A stretch of DNA of 64,000 nt. It comes from Albugo candida. Taxonomy: Eukaryota; Oomycota; Peronosporomycetes; Albuginales; Albuginaceae. Shown here one piece after another: positions 11,401 to 22,910 of this stretch (its first letter is position 1; every line of letters begins with the position of its first letter). A program made the position numbers and the translations under genes. Under the pieces are notes generated by a model that searched no databases, had not been told where the DNA came from, and saw only the letters and a program-made list of their open reading frames with translations. Location of the stretch: positions 372,001-436,000 of the forward strand of contig CAJNAR010000154.1 in the NCBI GenBank assembly GCA_905220665.1, in the 5' to 3' direction.

Positions 11401-12703
11401 GAGCATATCTCATGGTGGAAACAAGCATTTAGAATGTGGCATCAGATGGATTGGAGCATTTCAATGTCAGATTTGAATGTTTCACAACGCCGTCAGTACT
11501 ACATGGAACAACCGATGTGGTTTCACTGCGACCAAAGTTACATTACGAAGCTGCTACTCGTCATCCGAGTATGCAGAACGTTTATTACAATCTTGGCATG
11601 GTAGATGAACCACATCGAACATTTCGAAAAACGTTTGCTACACTTTTCGACGTTCGAAGTTTGCAAGACTTTTGTCGTGAAAGCGACACATGGCCAACGA
11701 AGGAAGATTTTGTCGACATGTATTACAGCGACGAAGAGCTGAACACATCGGATATGTCTGAAGAAAAGTTGCTGAGTCGACTTTACAATGAAGTCACTCA
11801 GATTTTCCAGCGTATCCACTCGACGATTGGTCTTATCACTTGGATTATACCAGCCACAAGTGGCAGATCATTTTCTGTGGGAGTAACAAGCACGGAAAGG
11901 AAACATTATTTTTCATCTATTCCACGCTCACAACTCTCACGAATCGTCTGGAAACCTAGAGTCATCCGATGTCGACACATTGGTCATCACGGGAGAGATC
12001 GGACGCACTGGATTCAGAACGAGTTCGAACTTTTATGGCTACATCACGGCATCTTCGAAAACGTGTATTACCAATTTTCGAAGATTTACAATTTTGTACA
12101 GCCTTTCGGATGTTGCCAGTTCGATTTCGTTTCTGATTCTTACAGGATATTCAGCCCGACATTATATTGTGCACGCAGCCTTCTTGTGGGACAGTGGAAT
12201 CCGATCAACATCTCTTTCTAGAGTGCGATCACACGGCACAATTATTATGTCGGGAGTTACTCCCTAGTTGGGATCAGTTTTTCTCCTCTCGACCACGTTG
12301 GACGCATATTGCATGTGCAATCGTACCAACACTACGGTCGGATTGGAAAGACTGTTTCGACATTATCTCAGATTTATGGCTTGCATTGCAAGCGGTGACA
12401 CTGCACTATGTCTGGACAGATCGGAATCGTCATTTGTTCGATCATCGATCAGCAACTCCGACAGTTCCAGCACTTTCCGTGATCTACACCACGTTTAATG
12501 CGCACTTCGGTATTTCGAAGACAGTGTTACGACCACGAGGAACGCATTCGGCTTGCAAAGGTGCTGGAGCAACTCGCAACGCAAGGGTCATTTGGTGGAT
12601 TTTTCAGAAGCCGAAGATCATTACTGCGGGTACGGCACAGACAAGTCAAAATGCAAGTGCAACTCAGATCCTAGTCCTAGTTGGCTGGTTCTGCTCACCG
12701 TAG
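8442..12703 (+). pseudogene. LINE ORF2 (endonuclease-reverse transcriptase), frameshifted
   Basis: Fragments in several frames read in family order. Endonuclease: ALTVNVNGI (about 8500), VCIHNVYAPV (8846), FGDFNTPL (8944), LDYICMSEEL (9127) and RARDHLAQ (9200), the last standing for the usual SDH motif. Reverse transcriptase: SSSSPGMDGLPAVFYQ (9935), KKGSRGDPGNYRPIALL (10090), FVRGRSMHHHIRH (10275), GVKQGDPLSALLF (10550) and the catalytic FADD (10677). A C-terminal knuckle CTQPSCGTVESDQHLFLEC lies at 12168-12224. At least five frame changes are needed, one caused by a 55-bp duplication at 10141-10250. Role: target-primed reverse transcription. This copy cannot encode a working protein. Confidence 0.9.
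10141..10250 (+). repeat. 55-bp tandem duplication inside RT domain
   Basis: Bases 10141-10195 are repeated exactly at 10196-10250. As 55 is not a multiple of three, the duplication shifts the reverse transcriptase out of frame. The perfect identity indicates a recent event, or an assembly duplication. Confidence 0.9.
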
Positions 12704-12980
12704 TGTGGCGCACATCAATTTGCAAACAACGGTACTTTTGGACCATTTTTACAACTTTACAACTCTACAACTTTACAACTTTACAGCATTTACAAGCTGG
12801 ACACAGTTTCGTATTAAGAGTGCTGAGGCTACTACGATACGAGATTATCAACGAGAAGACATCTGATCAGCTCTCACAGGTATTTCACGAAATCTTTTTT
12901 ATATGTAGATATGTTATTTAAGATAGCCTAGGCAACTAGAGAAGTCAGTTTGTCTAATTCTAGGAATATAGACACCTTCA

Positions 12981-12998
12981 ACTGAAGTAGAACGCCAC
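12981..12998 (+). repeat. LINE target-site duplication, right
   Basis: Exact repeat of 5847-5864; the host repeat R3 continues directly after it. Confidence 0.85.
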
Positions 12999-13440
12999 CA
13001 GTGGTCTTTTAATGATGATTTTAGACCAGCACTTTGGGTATCATGGAAATACCATGACTTTATGGACCTCAGAGAAATCGGTAATCATGTGCGCTTGAAC
13101 ATCGAGTTGATGTGTAGCTGGTGGTCCTTGTTTCAAATGATATAGTATATGGTAGCCTATTACACCAAAAAGGCGACACTGAAAGCAACATGTAATGTCA
13201 AGTTTGACTATCTATCTGTTTTCTTGAAACATGTATCATGCTGGTTGAGACAAAGTGCTAAGGATGCATGCATGAATAACCCGTCGCCTTTCGGATATAG
13301 AGAATCTACAAATGACGTTCTCAGAGTAGCGCATCGGTGGTGAACGGTATCTGAAATCAGTGCCGAGATTGATTCGAAGACAATCACAGTGCGAAATGTG
13401 GTACACTTCAGACGGGGGGAGAACGGAACAGAATTAGACG
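12981..13440. repeat. dispersed repeat R3, copy 2 (LINE host site)
   Basis: Diverged copy of the segment at 49.81-50.20 kb. Matches include ACGCCACCAGTG at the left, GAAACATGTATCATGCTGGTTGAGA in the middle and CTCAGAG(T)AGCGCATCGGTG near the right. The LINE inserted at its left edge. Confidence 0.6.
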
Positions 13441-13442
13441 TT

Positions 13443-13682
13443 TAACACTTTGCGAAGAATGATCTGTATTGCACGACACCAAACAAACGACCTAATGGAT
13501 TAAAAGTGGGGATTGTGGGATGATCGGTAAGATGGGGGGCCTGGCATGCGTTTACAATATTCATAGATAGAACAGGGCGCAGTGGGGGGATTGGCAACCC
13601 CAGTACAACCTCCCGGTTTGTTCGAGCAGGCAACGGGAGGTTTATTCATACACTTGGAATCATAATTTTGGACATTAACCAT
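13443..13682 (-). pseudogene. Cys-rich protein family member, disrupted
   Basis: Minus-strand frame from an ATG at 13682 gives a Cys-rich peptide with the pattern C-x7-C...GVANPPTAPC-x5-C. This matches the 50-kb copy (GVANTPYRSPC...C) and, more loosely, the intact gene at 3.0-3.4 kb. There is no signal peptide on this start, and the downstream part shifts to another frame (NPLGRLFGVVQ, compare TPLGRVFVDQC in the 50-kb copy). I read it as a decayed member of the small secreted family. Confidence 0.4.
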
Positions 13683-14044
13683 AAAGAGAATGATTCAGAA
13701 AAATAGTGAGTCAAACGATACCATTATTTAATGCTTGGATCTGGTATATCAAAAAGGGATTGATGTAAGAAATGGACGACTATCGCCAGAGACGTTTTGA
13801 CTGTTGGGTTGGAGGGAAATTGGGAAGTAAGTGTATCAGAGTCCTTAGTTGTTGTTACTATCTTACGTACTAGACTTTACGGAGTTACTACCAGATTTAC
13901 TCTTGATTGGCGGAATTAGGATGCGCTGTCTTTACATTGTTTCTTGACCTCGAATATCTACATCCGATTGGCAGAACGAATTTTCGATCATATGATTGGC
14001 AGATGTCATCGCAACAACAACCAGAGACAAAACACCTCCAATTG

Positions 14045-14125
14045 GCTAATTTGTGTTAATAATTATGATTGGTCGATAAGGTGGCTATATTACTACTTTA
14101 CCGTGACACACATTATAGTTACATG
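14045..14125. repeat. isolated copy of inner TIR sequence
   Basis: Contains AATTATGATTGGTCGATAAGG plus flanks, which match the inner inverted repeats at 14668-14745 and 15590-15665. It lies outside the MULE and is probably a solo remnant of the same element family. Confidence 0.55.
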
Positions 14126-14294
14126 CTACAGTTTGTTGCATTTTTATTTGAAATTCAAATACATCATGCCTAAAAATATCATTACTCCCACAATTTTTTT
14201 CAAAAATAAAAAAATAATTAAGCTTACATTGCTAGTTGATTACATCCAGACACACCTAAATTGTTGCTCTCCCAACTTCAGTCAATATGTTAAG

Positions 14295-14410
14295 GGTATT
14301 GATACCCCGCACATTTTTTTTAATTATGTATTATTTTTTTGAATTCAATTCACATCATGCCTACTTAAATCGTTACTCCCACAACTTCTTAAAAATAAAT
14401 AATTCTACAT
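14295..14410 (+). repeat. outer element terminal inverted repeat, left
   Basis: Starts with the palindromic GGGTATTGATACCCC and continues through a T-rich stretch to CATGCCTACTTAAATCG and CCCACAACTTCTTAAAAATAAA. The reverse complement of 20670-20779 has the same landmarks in the same order. A tandem-like partial copy also lies at about 14157-14225. Confidence 0.65.
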
Positions 14411-14667
14411 GTCTAACTAGGGAACCGTTAGTTAGTCCCCACCTTTTCTGTAATTACCCATCAGCCTCTATAAATTAAAAATACATCAATTCGTTCAAAC
14501 AAATATAACAGAATGAATAAAATTAGATTACGGGAATCGTTATTTAGCCCCCACCTTTCATACATTAATGGAAATCGTGGCCTCTGGTTGGTCTGAATAG
14601 ATGCGACTGAGTAAATAAATACAATAAGGGGTTTACTATTGCCACAGATGTTCCTTTAATTAACTAT

Positions 14668-15665
14668 TTTGTTTAACATTAATATGATTGGTCGATAAGG
14701 TAGCTATATTACTGCTTCAACGTAAGATATATTATACAATGCAATGTTCTCCCGATCGGAAATGTGATACACAAACAAAAGTCGATGACTGCTCATAAAA
14801 TACGATCCTGAACCTAAAGTGAGAATAAATCATGGTCTGATTATTGTTCTCTGCACCTTTGGTTCGGATCTTTTTGAAAAAAGTGCGATTGAAACTTCTT
14901 TGAAGTTGTGCATTTAATGCTGCATGCCTTCTAATTGCTTAGCTAACTCTGCGGCAGCACATTTCAGAATCATTAAAATAAAACTCACCTGCTGCCGCTC
15001 ATATGATAGACATGGGCTGTTTACACATCGTTCTCCGACAGGCAAGGTCAAGCAGTATATCAAAAATCGCGAGAAATTTGATCGGAATAGGCACATGCGC
15101 ATCGAGAAAGGTTATGATCCCATTTCCGCAGAAAGTCGAGAAACTAGAACAGTATTTGTGTGTAGTTTCGTAATCGACGTATAAGCACGACGACGAAATA
15201 AAAATTTCCAAAGTTCTTTTCATCTTTCCCTCACGGTACTTGTTCGCTACCGGTCTCGCACTTATATTTAGCTTTAGATGGAATTTACCACCTACTTTGC
15301 GCTGGTGCGAGGGGCCGAATGAAGAATACGTGGTAGTGCATCTCTAAACGACATGAAAATTGAGTTCACGAACGCAAATTTCCCACTCTCTTCTCTACAC
15401 AAACTTTTACACATGCGAATTTGAAGACTGAAGCTGCGAGAGCTTATTGATTTCAATTAGCGACCAGATTTCTGATGGCGCTTCATCGGGAAGCATGTTG
15501 GGCGCGATTCTTAGGGTATTTTAATATTTACGTGAGCATATCCAGCGCCAGAATTATTCTATTAGTTCTGAAAATGTAAAATGGAGAAAGATCATGTTAT
15601 ATCTTACGTTGAAGCGGTGATATATCTACCTTATCGATCAATCATATTAATGTGACACAAATTAT
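14668..15665. mobile_element. inner inverted-repeat unit nested in the MULE
   Basis: Bases 14668-14745 and the complement of 15590-15665 share ACATTAATATGATTG(G/A)TCGATAAGGTAG and CTTCAACGTAAGATATA, giving TIRs of about 60-75 bp around a 1-kb core. The core has no convincing transposase, so it looks non-autonomous. It encloses the 28S rRNA fragment at 15.2-15.3 kb. Confidence 0.6.
15205..15300 (-). rRNA. 28S (LSU) rRNA fragment
   Basis: The minus strand reads GGTGGTAAATTCCATCTAAA, then GCTAAATAT, GTGCGAGACCGGTAGCG, AACAAGTACCGTGAGGGAAA and GATGAAAAGAACTTTG. This is the universally conserved 5' region of the large-subunit rRNA just before the D1/D2 area, with only a few differences from the eukaryotic consensus. 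Homology stops abruptly after AACTTTG and fades before GGTGGTAAATT. It is a captured fragment, not an rDNA unit. Confidence 0.9.
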
Positions 15666-15910
15666 GCAATTAGAGGTGGTTGGTCTGTGGCATTAGCCAA
15701 AACGTCTGTCGCAACAGTCACACCCATACAAAATAAAATCACATTTTATCTCCTGTAGTAACTACAATGAAAAGCCTGGCACCATTACCCCAGCTTGCCT
15801 ACGCTTCCATAAAAACAGGCGAAACCAGCAAATGATGATCATGTACTACTACAAGGCTATATTGTTTTTATCAAACGCACAAATAAGATAGGCAATAAGT
15901 AGATGGAGAA

Positions 15911-17782
15911 GTGAAAGCTTTCATTTTAGCCTACTCCCAATCAAATCCCCTAGTAATGGGGTGGGTACTCGCCAACGTGTCCTCTAGCCGCAGCACTGAG
16001 TGCCTGTTTGAGGCCAGCATACGGGAGCAAAAGTCTGTTCAATGTCAAGTGCAAGCTGACAATGGAGAACACAATCATGCTCTCTTTGCTCACTAGTCGG
16101 CGCATCCAACAAGGCGCTTTAACAAAGAAAAGCCGGCAATCAATATTGATGATGGGTCGTTCTGGCGTGACACCTGGCTGTATTCTCATTTCACTGCGTC
16201 AAAACAACAATGCTATGGCCACAGCTCAAGATATCTACAACTTGCGTCGTGTAGAGCGCAACAGGATGCTTGCAGGACGATCTCCACTGGTATCTTTATC
16301 AGATGGTCTTTCTACCGGTGACTACTTCTCTCAGTTTTATGATCTGCAGCGTCTAACCTACCTGATGATTATCTCACCTTTTGCTAAGGAGATTTTCAAC
16401 AAGTACAGTGCTGGTCGTGGCTGGCTTATTGACCCTACCTACAAACCCAGCAGATATGAACCCCTCTCCTCCTTATTATTGACATCACAGCAACAAATAG
16501 AACTTTCACACTACCGTACTGCTTTATGAAGAAAGAGACTTGGGAAGACTACTTATGGACAATGCGCCATTAAAGAAATTTTCGAGAGTAATGTACTACA
16601 GAATGCAGCACTCACCTTTGTCACTGATCGAGAGCTTGCGCTGATGAGCACGCTTTCAGAGACGTTTTCTAATGCATCTTAATTGCTTCGCCGCTGGCAT
16701 ATCAGCAAGAACCCTCTAGCTGAGCAAAGGACAGCATTTCAAACATGAGAAGCCTGACAAGAATGTAAGGAAGCCTTCTACCAACTTGTTGCCACCACAG
16801 CCATTGCAGGTTTTCAGACCCTACTTCCAAAAATGCATACCATCTTCCCTGCGGCTTCGATGAGCTACCTTGATACATCTTGGCTGGCTTAAAAGGAGCG
16901 CTTTGTTGATGCTTTCCTGCACAATGAGCGACATTATGGGCATGTACCAACATCCCGGGTGGAGAGTGCCCATGCTGCCCTCAAGAAATGGAGCTCTGTA
17001 TAATCAGGTAAATTGTATTGTATGATTATTATGCTGGCAACGGTCATATCTATCTGCAATTTCATTCATTTCAAATGATCTACTCTCAGTGGATTCAGCA
17101 GTTCGCCTTACCTTTAAAGGCCAGCTTGCTGCCATTGTGCAGCAAAACGCAAAGCAGTGGGCTACAGTCACGATACAGCTTGGTTCGATGTTCTGATGAT
17201 GAGGAGTATTTCAGTAGTAGGTCTGCGCTCAGCTCATCCACAGTACCAGCAGCAGCTTAGTGATGAGCGAGATTTCAAGGTTTGTAGGCTGCGACTAATT
17301 GCAAGTAATCGCTACATGTGCCATTAACTGCAACTACCTGCAACTCAATTTACCTGTAGGCCTGGCGACATCTAAATTGGGCTTACCTTGCTCCCATCCT
17401 TTTCGTCACCAAGGAATGACTGTTCATGATTTTGATCAGCATTTTGGGTGTGCTACAGCCAATGCTAATTCATATTGAGGCTAGAACCATGCCAACTGGA
17501 ATCAAGTAAGCATTGAATAGGAATACTGATGGGTATGAGGAAGCTTCCAATCATCGTAAGCGTGTGCTGCTTGACTATATCTTGGCATTCCAGATACAGA
17601 AATTCGCGATCCCGTGCAAGTGCGCACGCGTGGTTGGCCATCGAGCTCAACGCAGCAACTTCCATTGAGGTTTAAGCATGTTACTGCTACTCTGAATGCT
17701 CCTGTTTATCACCGAAGATGTCGTAAATGCCAAAAGACAGGCCACAATGCCAGAAGCTGTCGTCTAGAAGCAACATAAGCAC
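15911..17782 (+). pseudogene. MULE transposase, decayed
   Basis: Family landmarks appear in order across several frames. The segment near 16170-16320 (GVTPGCILISLRQ...TAQDIYNLRRVERNRML.GRSPLVSL) matches the region upstream of the MULE catalytic core. At the C-terminus, 17728-17779 encodes a CCHC zinc knuckle CRKCQKTGHNARSC. Internal stops and frameshifts (for example near 16095, 16530 and 16680) break it. Family role: DDE transposase moving elements with long TIRs. It lies correctly oriented between the MULE TIRs. Confidence 0.7.
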
Positions 17783-18293
17783 GAATAGCACTAACAACAC
17801 CAGCAACACCTGCAGCAGTAGATTTGGATATAGACTTAGATTAAGTCGTACAAAATTGCAGAAATCGAAGTTTTTTTTTATTCATTGTGTTTATTCCGTT
17901 GCATCTATTCAGACCAATCAGAGGCCACGATTTCCATCAATCTATGAAAGGGTGGAGCTAGATAACGATTTTCGTAGTTCAATTTAATTTATTCTGTTAT
18001 GTTTGTTTAACCCAACCAGATGCCACGATTGCCACTAATTTAAAAAGGCTGAAGGCGGATTACTGAAAAGTTGGGGACTGGATAACGATTCCCTTCTAAC
18101 TATCAGAAGTCTAATTCCAGTAGTATATATAGATACCTTAAATTGAGCTAAACACTCGTTATCAATAGACGATTCATCGTCAAATTGTTGAGCTATAATG
18201 CGTCATAATGAGACAACAATTATTATACACCAACGTCGAGAATAAAATGAACTACAAAAACAACTACGTAAAAGAAAAATATCTACTTAATTA

Positions 18294-19280
18294 CTAAAGC
18301 TTGTTTTGGATCTGAGCTAGCCAAACGGTGCGTTCCTCACAGTTGGAGAGGTACTGCCAAATTGCATGTAGCTGAGGTAATTTTGCACCAGTCTGCAGTT
18401 GAACAGCTTGCCAATGCTTACTTTTTACATTCAAAAGTTTTATCTTTTTCCATTTGCGGTGTGGTATATGGCATAAAGGAAGTTCCAGATCCATCTTTAA
18501 TCACATTTATCAATGACCTTGAATATCACGTAGTTGGAAGGATAGCGCACTCAGTAGAAGCAAACCAGTTGGTTATAACATGTCAATTCTGATTACTTTT
18601 TACATTGTGATAGTGCGTATAGCATAGTATATTAGTCGTGATTACTTATGCGTTGTCATAGAACGTACGCATAGATAATATCTATGAAAGGAGGAATGAT
18701 ATAATTGGAGCTTATAGAATCTCCAACCGATATTGATCAGAGAACCAGTTGGCCTTTTCATAGATCGACCTTCGAAAAAAAATCATGCTCCAAAGCCATT
18801 TGATCGTGAGGAGCGCAATATGAAATTTCCGGACCATACTGGTGAAAACACTTCCTTCCAAGTTCATCTCTTGTATCCGATGGAGATATTTTGCACAATG
18901 ACATAGAGAATAAAGTTGCAAGGATAGCTTTCATGTGATAGGCAGTGGGTTTCATTGGCTGACGATTCCAGCAATTTTAAATACGCCCAAATCATAGCGT
19001 ATTCCACCACCACTTGCATAATACAGACCACCTCTACTTCTGGTCTCTTTGTCAATTTTCATCATCAATTCGACGTGTTCGCGTTTTGCGCCGCAAATCG
19101 TATAAATGGTCGGTGCAGTTCCCAGATGTAAAAAAACACACAGCGCATCATACAAGCACAGCGAACCAAGACAACACCATTGTAATGTCATCCGATAGAC
19201 CAAAAATAAAGGTGTCGTTGACGAATTGGCCTTGATTCGGAGCGAAAGTAATAATTGCCGTAAATTCTCCATGATCATTC
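18294..19280. other. unidentified coding-like remnants
   Basis: Two minus-strand stretches look protein-like. 19278-18952 encodes a hydrophobic then polar segment (TPLFLVYRMTLQWC...APTIYTICGAKREH). The stretch from the ATG at 18955 gives a 65-codon frame with a possible signal peptide (MKAILATLFSMSLC) and two later Cys. They overlap slightly in different frames. They may be parts of the outer transposon or of a decayed secreted gene. I recognise no family. Confidence 0.25.
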
Positions 19281-19350
19281 AAGTATCATCATCACATTTA
19301 TACATCCAGTAAAAATCCCTCTCATCAATTTCGCGCAGCATTTATGTTTA

Positions 19351-20664
19351 GGGAGCTGCTATCCGGACACTCCCCTTTTGCTAACAGGACCCCCCCCCGT
19401 CTCCTCACATATGTTTTATATATTTATTAACCTCCTCTCTTATTTAAGTTAACAAAAAGAATACAATTTATTGCGCGGCACATCCTGAACGGGATACCCC
19501 TTGAACCGCCCTCTGAACCCCAATACAAAACATATGTGCTACTTGACCACGGCCTCTTCTCCACGTTAACGTCTTCCTTCTCTACTAACGAAGTCACATT
19601 AAGGCTCTCAAGCTGCCACTTTCTCGTCACGCTGTCCAACTTACTTTTGCTTATGGAAGACCCGCCCAGTGCATGCTATACTTCTTTAAAAAAGAAGAGG
19701 ACGCGGTCAAAGCCTTTGCATGCAGAACGGGTTAGCCGTAAACGATGCGCGATCAAAGACAAACAAGGCAGACACGGAAATAAGGAAGGTATGGTTGAAA
19801 TGTGCACATGCCCGATTACACAAAGTTGAAGGGAGCGGCCTTCGTCGGACTTCAACAATAAAAACTAATTGTAAGTGGCAAGCTGTCATCCAGAGAACAA
19901 TAAGCGCAGATGAATGCACTCATGTCTGGAATTTTGAAGTCCTGTTTATGATTCTATCAGCTGCACACCACTCCCCAATAACTCGTTATTTGTTTGCAAT
20001 ACCTTAACTCCGCAAGTCGCTGAATGCATCAAGCAGACCGATGGCAGTAAACAAATAGCTCGAATAACAACGGGCAAGTACCCATCAAGAGAAATTGCAA
20101 CTGTTTTAAGGCAGGTACCGGCCGGAGCCCTCAAGTTGCGTTCATAACAGAGGACATCAGCAAACAAAAGCTTCTATTCGAAAGCATCACCTTGCAGGCT
20201 GAGTATACGCAAGCTCCTATGTCAGAGAAGCCGCCCAAGGTCGTGCTATCGAAGGAGCTTCCCCGCTTACCCAAGAACTCCGCGCGGAAATTTTGGCGCA
20301 GCTGGGAGCCATAAAATGCAAATGAGTAGATAGGTATGAGTAGGTGAGGACTAGGAGTGTACAGGCTATGAAGAATTTCATCTGTCGCTCTTTTTTCATC
20401 AAATCTTTCTCATTCATTACACACCCTTTCAAACCAATCAGTCAATCAACGATAGATTCAGCAGTCATAGCATTTCATTAATTAAATCATCCGTCGATCG
20501 GAATTCCTGTCATCGCACCTCTTTTTATCAAAACTGAAACGCCAAACTCAGCACATAAACAAACCAAAACATCACGAGGTATTCACTCATTTTTGATTAT
20601 GGAGGGGGTGTTTCTCAAAATATATAAACATGTGTGAGGAGACGGGGAGAGTGTCCGGATAGCA
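19351..20664 (+). mobile_element. TIR element with FAR1/MULE-type N-terminal remnant
   Basis: Ends are inverted copies: GAGCTGCTATCCGGACACTC...CCGTCTCCTCACA at 19351 and its complement ending TGTCCGGATAGCAGCTC at 20664. Inside, about 19720-20090 on the plus strand encodes VWLKCAHARLHK...TSTIKTNCKWQAVIQR, typical of the zinc-binding N-terminal domain of MULE/FAR1-like transposases, followed by TTGKYPSREIATVLRQ. It is truncated, without a catalytic core. No clear target duplication was found. Confidence 0.6.
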
Positions 20665-20669
20665 GCTCA

Positions 20670-20779
20670 CTATATTTTTATTTTGAAGTTGTGGTATTCT
20701 TAATTCAAGTAGGCATGATTGAAAAAATATAATTAAGAAAGATGTGGGGTGTCAAAAAAAATTGGGGGCATCGATACCC
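20670..20779 (-). repeat. outer element terminal inverted repeat, right
   Basis: Complementary to 14295-14410; ends in ATCGATACCC. With the left copy it frames a region of about 6.5 kb into which the MULE and the 19.35-20.66 kb element are inserted. Confidence 0.6.
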
Positions 20780-20794
20780 AATCCAAACAACCGA

Positions 20795-21345
20795 TTTTGA
20801 GTCATGATCGCCTTCGATAATTTTCTTGTGTAATTCATTCTTGTTAGCTCGATCATAAACGGCTCTTCGTCCAGTTAGTGTATAATATTTATGAGCAAAT
20901 GCTCCAATCAAAGTTTTCGATGGTATTGATTCCACGGAGGAGGCTTCGAAGCCTTCACTCAAACGCTTAATTGTCTCTACCCGACAGATAGGAAAGTCCT
21001 AATTGTTTTTCATGAAAGGCTCTATCAGTTTGTATGACGCGGATAAGAAAAAATCCAAGTAGAACTGAGGCTCTTTGAACCGATCACCTTTTCATATTGG
21101 GGAAAGCCTTTTCGATTTCTTCCAGTATCTGTCATATGTGCATCGTCAAAATGGTGCAAGGGTGAGATACGCGAACAACACACGACACGAGCTCTTTGTA
21201 GCCTTCAGAAATTAAACACGCAAGACACGTCGTGTCTGCGACATAAACCATAGTGAAGAAAAGAGTAATCTACATCGGGAGAATCTCGGAATGTTTGAGG
21301 TACGTTAAGTAACTACACATCCTTGACGTAATGTAAGTTGGCCGT
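20795..21345. pseudogene. decayed duplicated segment, pair with 3.8-4.4 kb
   Basis: See the 3810-4410 entry. Here the minus strand keeps an open piece of about 65 codons (20990-20800) reading EGFEASSVESIPSKTLIGAF and then HKYYTLTGRRAVYDRANKNE. No start codon or signal peptide is attached, and the frame runs on into the outer TIR, which interrupts the gene. Confidence 0.5.
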
Positions 21346-22614
21346 AATGTTTACTATAGGTCTTCTCTCCCTATCTCTAGAAATGGAAAAAACTTGGTGT
21401 CACAAGATACTCTAAAGTGAAGAGTAAGCATTAAGAAAGCAAATGAAGAAGTTACGCCGGTAAACTACGAGCGCATCTCTTGACGCAATCTCTTGCTGTA
21501 CTGCTTATCATCCAGGGATGTTTCTAACCGCGTCAACTAGAATACCTTATCCCCTATTGAGAAAAGCTTATCGAACAGGTTGTGAACACACTTCAACAAT
21601 GTATTTTCACGAGCACTTACGATTACCTTCACGTCACCCTGTACGATTTTGGTTGCAATCCACTGTTGTACTGTGTCAAGCTTCTCAAACTTGATCAGCT
21701 CGGCGGGTCTTTCGAACTACCAATGAGACCAAATTAGTCTTTACGCCACTTGAGACCGAGTTCACTATGACGAAAGGGGTAAGAAGCTTGAATAAGGAAT
21801 AAAAGCTTCAAGATTTGATGAAACGATCACACAAAGGGATTATCCCTATTCCGACACACAAGAGAATCTCGCGTATTGTATTTCACTTTCTTCTGTATTG
21901 CATGCGACTGACACCACTGACGCATCATGAACAGTAAACATGTCAGTGTTGTGATTGTATCCAGTACTTCTACTGAAACGTCTCTAGTGCTTGGAGAAAC
22001 TAACCAACTTACTATAATGAGGGTCTGCTGTAGTCTCGTGATACACCACACAACCAGCAGCGTGATTCGTATGATCCGCTTCGCTGCGAAATGACGTCCA
22101 AGATACAAACAAAGTTTGGATATGCACCATGTTTAAGACAGCTTGCGACGAGCATGATGCGCATCTGAAGCCTTCACTTGAGATGAAGGTACAAGCTTAA
22201 TCTGTATGCACAGCTGACATAATCTAAAATGGGCATTGGACCTCTTTATCCAGAAACGATAGAGATGCTTATACTTTAGAGACGCTGGCTAATCTGCTCG
22301 TACGAGTAAGAACGACGACCCTGTTATATGAATGCGTTGCTTGGTATACCTTCACAAAGCCTGCATGAAATGATGCCTAAGCAGTGTATTTCTAATCCTA
22401 TCGACGTATGAATGTAACTGTGCCTCGACATTCGCAGCGGTTCAATCATATTCAATTATCAATGCAATCGGCAAACGACAATAACACGACTAAACGAATG
22501 CGTCAGATTTGCCAGCGCTCACGTTCTCCTTCTACGCTATCGAATTTATTGTGTTACAAAGAGAACTACACCCTCAGGCTACATAAATTCTCCACAAACA
22601 GCTGTTTGGCGCTT
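21346..22614. other. gap with only weak coding-like traces
   Basis: A minus-strand frame at 22108-21827 has hydrophobic stretches but begins with no ATG and matches no family I know. Nothing else is supportable. Confidence 0.4.
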
Positions 22615-22910
22615 CTACCGTGTTTCGAATTCCAAACAACTGCAAGTGAATGATATCCTTATCGTGAGTCCAAATACGACAAGTGGCTGCCCGTCATCAA
22701 GCTTATGTCGAATGAAAGCCCCGCAGTACAAAGTATGTGTAACATCAAGCCAGTCATATTTTTCAGGAATTTTAATAAAGAGACAATTCGGTTGTGGATC
22801 TTGTTGATGCATTATATATTCGTGTGACAAAAAGTTAAGATTAGGAGCGTATTCATTCGGGTCGTAGACAGCGGGAGCTTCGTGCCTTATACAGACACGC
22901 AATATCTAAA
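22615..22910 (-). pseudogene. protein fragment shared with 5.3-5.5 kb
   Basis: An open minus-strand stretch of about 95 codons with protein-like composition (NEYAPNLNFLSHEYIMHQ, YDWLDVTHTLYCGAFIRHKL, DDGQPLVVFGLTIRISF). It starts directly after a possible splice acceptor (TTTACTTTAG at about 22908) and has no ATG, so it would be a last exon. No upstream exon can be recognised, and the 5.4-kb copy of the same stretch is broken by stops. Family unknown. Confidence 0.4.

Larger units (their letters stand above)
5865..12980 (+). mobile_element. LINE (non-LTR retrotransposon), inactivated
   Basis: A 7116-bp element between exact 18-bp target duplications. It has the L1-like plan: a short 5' leader, ORF1 (5955-8470, broken), then ORF2 (about 8442-12703, broken) with an APE-type endonuclease, reverse transcriptase and a C-terminal Cys/His knuckle, followed by a 3' tail containing short ACTTTACAA-type repeats (about 12747-12790) rather than a clean poly(A). 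Because the whole element sits between perfect duplications it is a full-length insertion, not a 5'-truncated one. Multiple frameshifts and stops show it is dead in this copy. Confidence 0.9.
14420..18093 (+). mobile_element. MULE (Mutator-like) DNA transposon
   Basis: A 3674-bp element with long terminal inverted repeats: 14420-14627 against the complement of 17880-18093. The outer ends are GGGAACCGTTAGTTAG and ...CGATTCCC; the inner parts share GGCCTCTG(G/A)TTGGTCTGAATAGATGC. It is flanked by the 9-bp direct repeat (G/T)TCTAACTA (14411-14419 and 18094-18102), the size typical of Mutator insertions. It contains a decayed transposase (15.9-17.8 kb) and, on its left, another inverted-repeat unit with an rRNA fragment. 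Confidence 0.8.
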
